Origin: Chinchilla lanigera
Taxonomy: Eukaryota; Chordata; Mammalia; Rodentia; Chinchillidae
Length of the DNA stretch: 64,000 bases
NCBI RefSeq assembly: GCF_000276665.1
Contig: NW_004955469.1
Span: 12,510,337-12,574,336 of the forward strand
Direction of reading: 5' to 3'
Position 1 is the stretch's first letter; each line of letters starts with the position of its first letter. Made by a program: the position numbers and the translations under genes. Below the pieces are notes generated by a model. It did not search any database. It worked only from the letters and a program-made list of their open reading frames with translations, and was not told the DNA's origin. Of the stretch, positions 58,933-64,000 are shown one piece after another.

Positions 58933-59878
58933 TGGAAGGTCACTCACATCTGGAGGACTGTCTCACTTCAGCGCCCAGAGAGACCTCCACTCACACCTTA
59001 CCTGTGTCCTGCTCAGGTACTTATGATGGAGCAGTGCTCAGCAGTGTTCTTGTAGGAGGCTGAGGGAGGACTGGGCTGGTCCCACAGGTTCAGCACCAAG
59101 AATCTGTAGGATGGAAAGCAGCAGAGGGGATGGTGGAGGACAGCACAGTCTCTTTGGAGAGACTGTAAGACAAATGCAGTGCCAGAAGCTACTGACTTCT
59201 ACCCCTCAGGCTCTTCCTTATATGGGCACACCAGGTGCTAGGACTCCACCTTAGTTAAACAGTGACTTCAGTGTTTGGCCTTGGCAGGAGAGGTAGGGAG
59301 GAGGGAAAGGGAGAGAATATGAGATATAAGAATATGAAAAGACCCTGGCTTTTAACAGTAAGATCTCCCAGATCCTCCATCCCAACATGATCCCTGCCTC
59401 ACTCCACTTCTCTCCTGGACACCCGTAGCTATTGACTGCTTAGCTGCCTTGGTTGCAGTTTTCATTGTTTTGGAATAAGTCCTTCATCTTTATTCTGCTT
59501 CAGGGAATTTATGTTTTTACAAAACCTTTCTAGATGCACAGAGGAAGTGCTAAGAGAATATTTAGAGAAGAAATCTTCCTTCATGCATCGTTCTTCTCTG
59601 TAAGCACACTGCCATATCTTCTCCATCAAAAGTGGTCACTCAAGGCAAATTCTATCCCATGCTTTTTCTAGTTTGGAATTAGAGTCTTCTTTTTACAAGT
59701 AAATTTCAGAACAGATTAACGTTGGGCATGGTGAGACCTGGGAATGGTCTCTGTATCATTCCTGCTTATTGGGTTGGGGAAAAAAATCAGATGAGGCAGG
59801 CAAAGCCCATGTTTGCTGATTCTAGAACCGTAATAATGTCATTTTCCCTCTGTTATAGGAGATAACAGTGCAACCAAT

Positions 59879-60229
59879 TGTCTTGGTTACTTTTCTCTCA
59901 TTGCTGGGACAAAATACCTGATGCCCAAAATTAAGGAAGGAAAGGTTTATTTCGCTTACAGTTTGTGGAGCTTTCAGTCCATACTTGGCAGGTTACAAGG
60001 CAGAGTGGCGCATGGCAGAGGGCTACAGCTTATGGCAGCAGAACATAGCAAAAGCAACAAGCACAAAAGCCAGGAATGGTGGCAAGCAAGCCTCTTCCTC
60101 TCCCTTACATATGTAAACTATCCACCACAGGGCAGGTGTAGCTCTCACACTCATAATCAATCAAACTCTAAAAGCCTGCCCCATGACCGCATGAGGCTTT
60201 GGGGGGACACACAGACACAAACCATAACA
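59879..60229 (-). mobile_element. Solo MaLR LTR, antisense, with 5-bp target-site duplication
   Basis: 'tgtcttggttacttttctct', 'gctgggacaaaatacctgat', 'ggaaaggtttatttcgctta', 'acacagacacaaaccataac'. Exactly flanked by 'ccaat' at 59874-59878 and 60230-60234. Confidence 0.94.
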
Positions 60230-60992
60230 CCAATAAAGGGGGAAAAATGGGGAAATCATCATAAACTCTTTTATGGTCCAAATCCAAACTGTGATGGGTG
60301 AGAAGAAATGGGAATTGGAACATGGAAAGAAGAATCCAAGCAACCATAAGAAGTGGCTCAAATCACCCTGGGAGAAAACATAGTGGATGCGGGTGGGAGG
60401 CACTTGTTTGATTGATTGGAAGTGGTCTTAATTCTGGTTCTGCAAGTTCTGGCTTTATCATCTGAGCAAGTCCTTTCTCTGAGTGTCAGTTTACTAATCT
60501 ATAAAGAGAGGCTTATAATGCTTGCCCAACTCTGCATGATATTCGTTTAGTGGGACACCTGGGACCACACTGTTAGAACTTTCACTATAAATACACTTAA
60601 TAGTGCACACACTATTATATAAATGTGGTTAATGAAAATGTATGTATTTGTGGTGCATTTGCAAAATAATTTTACTAAAAGGGTATGCAATCACAAATGT
60701 TTGAAAGTCATTATTTCAAGAAAAATGGTGAGAAAGTGCTTTATAAAGCCGCTTCCACATGGGTCTATATTATGATGGTACCTCAAGGGAAATAACTGAA
60801 AGTTTTCTGGATTACTGATGATGGTTTTGTCTTCTGTCATATAACAAATTATTTTTCCCCAAGAGCAAGAGCCATAGTCGCTAGAGTAGTCTTGGGGAGT
60901 ATTGAGTTCAAAGGGAAATAAATGTCTCTTAATGGAGTGTTTGATGCCAGAGGCAGGTCACTTTGGGAATAATTGCACTATAAGAATGGCCT

Positions 60993-61098
60993 AGGGGCTG
61001 GGGATTTAGCTCAGCGGCACAGTGCCTGCCTGGCAAGCCTGAGGTCATGAGTTCAATTCCCAGTACCGGAAAACAAAACAAAAACAAAAACAAAAGAC
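60993..61098 (+). mobile_element. ID SINE with target-site duplication
   Basis: 'ggggctggggatttagctca', 'gcggcacagtgcctgcctgg', 'gaggtcatgagttcaattcc', then a (CAAAA)n tail. Target-site copies 'aagaatggcc' at 60982 and 61100. Confidence 0.97.
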
Positions 61099-64000
61099 AA
61101 AGAATGGCCCAAGTGAGTGCATTACAAGGAAGATCTGTTTGCAAGTCCAAGAGGCTATTTGCTTTTTTGGCTTCTTTGGCTATTTTATGTCCTCCCCATT
61201 CATATGTGGTCTTTAAAACTATCAGTGACTTGTGTTTTTCAGAAGATGCCAGCCTGGGGCTATAAACCCGGTGATACCTAACAGTAAATTCTTAGCTGGA
61301 CTTCTGCTTTGAAGGAACAACAGCATGCCCCTCTCTTTATGATCTGCTCTGAGATGTAACCCTTTTGTTCCCACACTGGACCCACCATGACTACTCCTTC
61401 TCACAGAGACTCAGTCTCCTTCCCTACACCAGAAGCCTCCATCATCACTTCCTACATCCAGCCAATGCACAGATAGGGTATGGCCACCCAAGCAGGATTG
61501 CTCCCTAAGTGTTGATCCTGGAGAAGAACACTGTCATCATCTCAGTGCCCTGCCATACCCACCCTTTCTCTGCAGAGCCAGGCAACCCCTTCCAGTGGCT
61601 CCTGCACCCATGCAGCTAACATCTCAGCCTCTGTGTCCTATGGAAATGACAGAGAAAAAACTCTTCCTTGTACCCTTCTCTGAGCTAGAAGAGAATTGGA
61701 GACAGACTAGATTCAGAGTTCCCCTGTCCCCCAGGAATGTAGGCTATAGTCCCTGAAACAATCTACCTTCTGGTGGAAAGACTTCTTTCTCAGGAGACTC
61801 TACTCACTCAAGGAAATGCAGCCCTGGGTCCTCCCTGCCCCTACCTCTAACTGGGCCTCAGAATACCCAGAGCTTCAGAGGCACAGCTTCTCCTGCTCCT
61901 CTTCTTCTCCCAGAACCCCCCACTCTATTTACCTGCCTCCCTCTCTTTCCCTCCATTGTTCCTTTACAAACAATATCCTGGTGTCAGGCTTTGTGCTGGG
62001 CTCAGACACTGGGCAGTGACTCTGGCGGACACAGCACGACCTGCTGCTTGGAGTGACTACACATAGGCACAGACAACCAATGGTCACAATACTGCCAGGT
62101 AGTCTCACGGGGCTCAGGGCTGGCAGGCTCAGTGAAACTCCAAAATAGGGAAACCTCACCTCAGTTGGTGGAGGCAAGGGGGTCATGAGAGGCTTCCCAG
62201 GCATGAGGGGTGTGTGGTAGATGGGATCCAAGCAGGGAACAGTGTGGTAAGAAAGTATAAATCCTAGGAAAAGCTTGACAAATTTTCCCAAAGTAAAATC
62301 TGTGACACCAGCATCCTGGCTAAGACACAGACAGCATCTCCGATCCCCAGAAGTACCCTTGATACCTTTCCCCCACACTAATCCTCCGGGGCACCCACAA
62401 AGTAAACTGATAAGCCTCATTCTCTTCTCTTTTACAAGAAAACAAACCCAGTGTTGATTTAGGGGATTAAATCAAATGCCTATGTAAAATGCTACAAGGG
62501 GCAGTCTTGTGCAGGGCAAACAGGTATACTGGGACCTTGCCATGGAGTGAATCGGGTCATCGCAGAGATTATATGTGATGTTATTCTCCCCTTGGGATGG
62601 CAATGGCAAAGTCAACAAAGTAAGGTGATTTTTGTTAGTGCGAAAAGGCATGAAGAGCTTGGAGACCCAGCCAGCCAGAGTTTGCTCACTATGAGCAGAA
62701 TTCTGGGTGGATATGAACCACCCAAATCAGGCCCGGGGCACCCCACATTTCTTCTTGTGCCCAGGTGACAGACACTCTCAAAAGCCAGGGTTTCTATTCA
62801 CATGTGCAGTGGGATGCAGGTGAGAATCTGGAGCGTGAGGGTAGTAGGTGGGCAGGAAGGGTGTAGGCACAAGCAACAGAAAGAATTCAGGGATGGTTTA
62901 AAAATAAAAACTACTAGTTTTGCCTTTTTTTTTTTCCTGACATTCATACACCAACTCAGACATTCTAGTTATTGGGGCCTGCAGCTGCAGGCAAGAGTGG
63001 TCAACCCAGGTTTTCCATCCCTATTGCACTGGCTTGGAGGTGTTTTTCTACAGAGTGCCCTTCGGCTGTCTACAGAGCATCCTCTGTCCCCTTGGGATAC
63101 CCTGAACCTTCTGTAAGAAAGCTCTGCCTTGCCCAGGGTCTGAGCTCTAGACTGACATAAATATATTGTTTCTAGCCCTAGTTCTTTTTTCTCCCAAATT
63201 GCTTTCTGGGGATCTCTTCCTTCTTCCCACGCAAATCACTTGTGCAATTATATGTCTCTGATGGGAGGTATTAGAGTCTCAAGTTTCTCATTTAAACTTA
63301 CTTTCAAAAGGATCACTCCTTTCTGTTTTGCACACACCCTTTGCTATTTTTTCTTAGAAAATTGGGATTATATTACATACTGTGTTGTATAGTGCCTTCT
63401 CTGCTTAAAATTAGATCATGAACATTTTTATATGTCACCGTATAATCTCCAACATTATGATTCTTAATGACTAAATAGTATTCTCTTGCTTAAATGCAAT
63501 ATTGTTTTGTAATTGAGGGAAAACCTAAACAAATCCTCTAGCTTCCCTTGCCTTTAATTAACTTTAAAAATCACTGCTTACAGAGGTCAAGCAGCTGAAC
63601 AACATATTGTTAGTCTCCCACTAGTTTTCCTACAGATGACACCTCTGACTGAAGCTGCCTAACAGGCAACAATTATTCTCCGGTTAAAGGTCTTGCTCTA
63701 TGCTAGCTCTCTTGCTCATTTTCAGACTACAGCCCTTACCTTGCATTCCTGTGAACTTGTTTACTTTTCTGAGCTGATTCCAGCTACCTGCTGCTGACCA
63801 TAGGAATTGATCCAAAATGGAAATGTCTTACCATCAAGATAAAAGAGTGCTATCATCACAAGATGTTTCCCATGCCCAGTGAGTGCCATGCTGACTTAGT
63901 GCCTGGGAAACACCCACTTCAGCAGGTAGCCCGCATCTCATCCTCACCCCTACACCCTCAGAGACCAGGGAAGTTGTATTTCAGATGCTGAAATGTTACC

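Larger units (their letters stand above)
41825..64000. other. Sequence upstream of CAPN13 coding exon 1 (5' UTR intron or 5' flank)
   Basis: The acceptor-like sequence just before the start codon implies at least one upstream 5' UTR exon, but I cannot place it. There is no CpG island. Subregions with nothing recognised: 42900-44200, 50000-51000, 52400-53690, 53750-54890, 56300-57630, 61250-63950. Confidence 0.55.

Noticed and set aside
61929..62420. 163-codon open frame on the - strand, tested as a 5' exon or neighbouring gene
   Set aside because: No motif, and no matching exon nearby.

Overview
The window is mammalian nuclear DNA, almost certainly from a rodent. It has long introns with GT/AG splice sites and is full of interspersed repeats: B1-type SINEs with the internal ~29-bp duplication, ID elements (tRNA-derived SINEs) with A-rich tails, one B1-dID composite, rodent-type MaLR LTRs, old L1, L2 and MIR copies, Tigger and hAT-Charlie fossils. 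B1-dID composites and ID elements ending in 'ggtacc' fit a non-murid rodent (squirrel-, dormouse- or beaver-related lineages). Beaver is my best guess, held with low confidence.

The only protein-coding gene I can support is CAPN13 (calpain-13), on the minus strand. Ten coding exons lie between 41789 (start codon) and 3718. Together they encode residues 1-408: N-terminal segment, the two protease core domains PC1 and PC2, and the first half of the C2-like domain III. Exon lengths and phases join without a break (1224 nt = 408 codons), and the catalytic residues Cys93, His249 and Asn273 and the oxyanion Gln87 are all present, so the gene looks functional. The remaining domain III exons and the EF-hand (PEF) domain must lie beyond the left edge.

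Layout. 1-3717: intron downstream of coding exon 10. 3718-16273: six exons (10 to 5) fairly close together, with an L2 block and three islands that look like conserved non-coding DNA in the introns. 16274-41591: exons 4, 3, 2 and 1 separated by large introns containing B1/ID/B1-dID copies, two Tigger relics, an AT-rich L1 block (25.4-28.0 kb), another L1 block (31.4-32.3 kb), two inverted-repeat DNA elements and a MaLR provirus with both LTRs (38.7-40.8 kb). 41825-64000: upstream sequence (5' UTR intron or promoter-side flank). It contains a complex L1/LTR cluster (45.2-49.9 kb), a polypurine tract, a long Tigger carrying an ID insertion, solo MaLR LTRs and ID elements. No CpG island, second gene or RNA gene could be recognised there.

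I found no previously undescribed gene system. The points worth a second look are local: candidate conserved non-coding elements, two frame-neutral 75-nt exons (one carrying the catalytic His), several short non-tandem duplications, and nested insertions that give a relative order of transposon activity.
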